Origin: Pseudomonadota bacterium
Lineage (GTDB): Bacteria; Myxococcota_A; Polyangia; Polyangiales; Polyangiaceae
Direction: 5' to 3'
Length of the DNA: 6,876 bases
NCBI GenBank assembly: GCA_023411445.1
Contig: JAEYOT010000284.1
Location: forward strand, 1-6,876
Of this stretch, positions 6,726 to 6,876 are shown in pieces. The translations under genes were made by a program, and so were the position numbers. Position 1 is the first letter of the stretch. Each line of letters starts with the position of its first letter. The notes beneath the pieces were generated by a model. It saw nothing but the letters and a program-made list of their open reading frames with translations, was not told the origin of the DNA and made no database searches.

Positions 6726-6876
6726 TTTCGAGCAGCTCGACCTCGAACAGCAACGTAGCGTTGGGCGGGATGACCCCGCCCGCGCCAGAAGCGCCGTAGC
6801 CGAGGCTCGGCGGGATCAACAGCGTGCGCTGACCACCCTGCTTCATCGAAGCGACGCCCTCGTCCCAACCCTTGAT
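6718..6876 (-). CDS. FKBP-type peptidyl-prolyl cis-trans isomerase, C-terminal part
   Basis: The last 52 codons plus TAG stop (6720-6718) of a minus-strand gene are present; its start lies beyond the right edge. The protein reads [20 protein letters not shown], then IPPSLGYG, then [19 protein letters not shown]. These are the conserved C-terminal elements of FKBP domains: the hydrophobic-pocket Trp in GWxEG, the Tyr of [17 protein letters not shown] with its aromatic residue, and the final beta strand. FKBPs catalyse cis-trans isomerisation at Xaa-Pro bonds and assist protein folding. The protein ends directly after the FKBP domain with no C-terminal extension. Whether a signal peptide, lipobox or dimerisation domain precedes it cannot be seen. 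The stop overlaps the end of the converging Uup-type gene by 8 bases. Confidence 0.95.
   Translation of the reverse strand: MKGWDEGVASMKQGGQRTLLIPPSLGYGASGAGGVIPPNATLLFEVELLEIK

Overview
The window is high-GC DNA, about two-thirds G+C by eye, from what looks like a Gram-negative bacterium. A large outer-membrane-type lipoprotein with DUF4139 features, strong G/C third-position bias and the general gene style suggest Myxococcota (Polyangia-like). That placement is an inference from gene style, not from a marker gene. I see no mobile element, CRISPR array, tRNA or rRNA.

Left part (1-1264, minus strand): a small membrane protein, cut by the window edge, lies 46 bases downstream of a complete LysR-type regulator on the same strand. 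The two may share a transcript. Positions 1265-1357 are a short divergent intergenic region, AT-rich in its LysR-proximal half. It holds a 9-of-10 inverted repeat that is a good candidate for the regulator's operator.

Middle (1358-4522, plus strand): facing away from the regulator is an exported metallo-beta-lactamase-fold hydrolase with a complete set of two-metal ligands. Sixty bases later comes a 713-residue lipoprotein of the DUF4139 type. It has a degenerate OmpA-like segment inserted in its middle and a long C-terminal coiled coil. Each of these two genes has its own good ribosome binding site.

Positions 4523-4814 (292 bases) hold no gene I can support, only a perfect 14-base palindrome shortly after the lipoprotein stop.

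Right part (4815-6876): a complete Uup-type ABC-F ATPase, most likely starting at a TTG, runs rightwards. It overlaps tail-to-tail by 8 bases with the 3' end of a minus-strand FKBP-type peptidyl-prolyl isomerase that continues beyond the window.

Functionally this looks like ordinary chromosomal DNA: a regulator with its probable divergent target hydrolase, an envelope lipoprotein, and two housekeeping-type proteins (ribosome-linked ABC-F, protein folding). The most distinctive points are the operator-like dyad with a possibly leaderless regulator mRNA, the altered OmpA-like insert in the lipoprotein, and the Uup/FKBP overlap. I found no evidence of a new multi-gene system.
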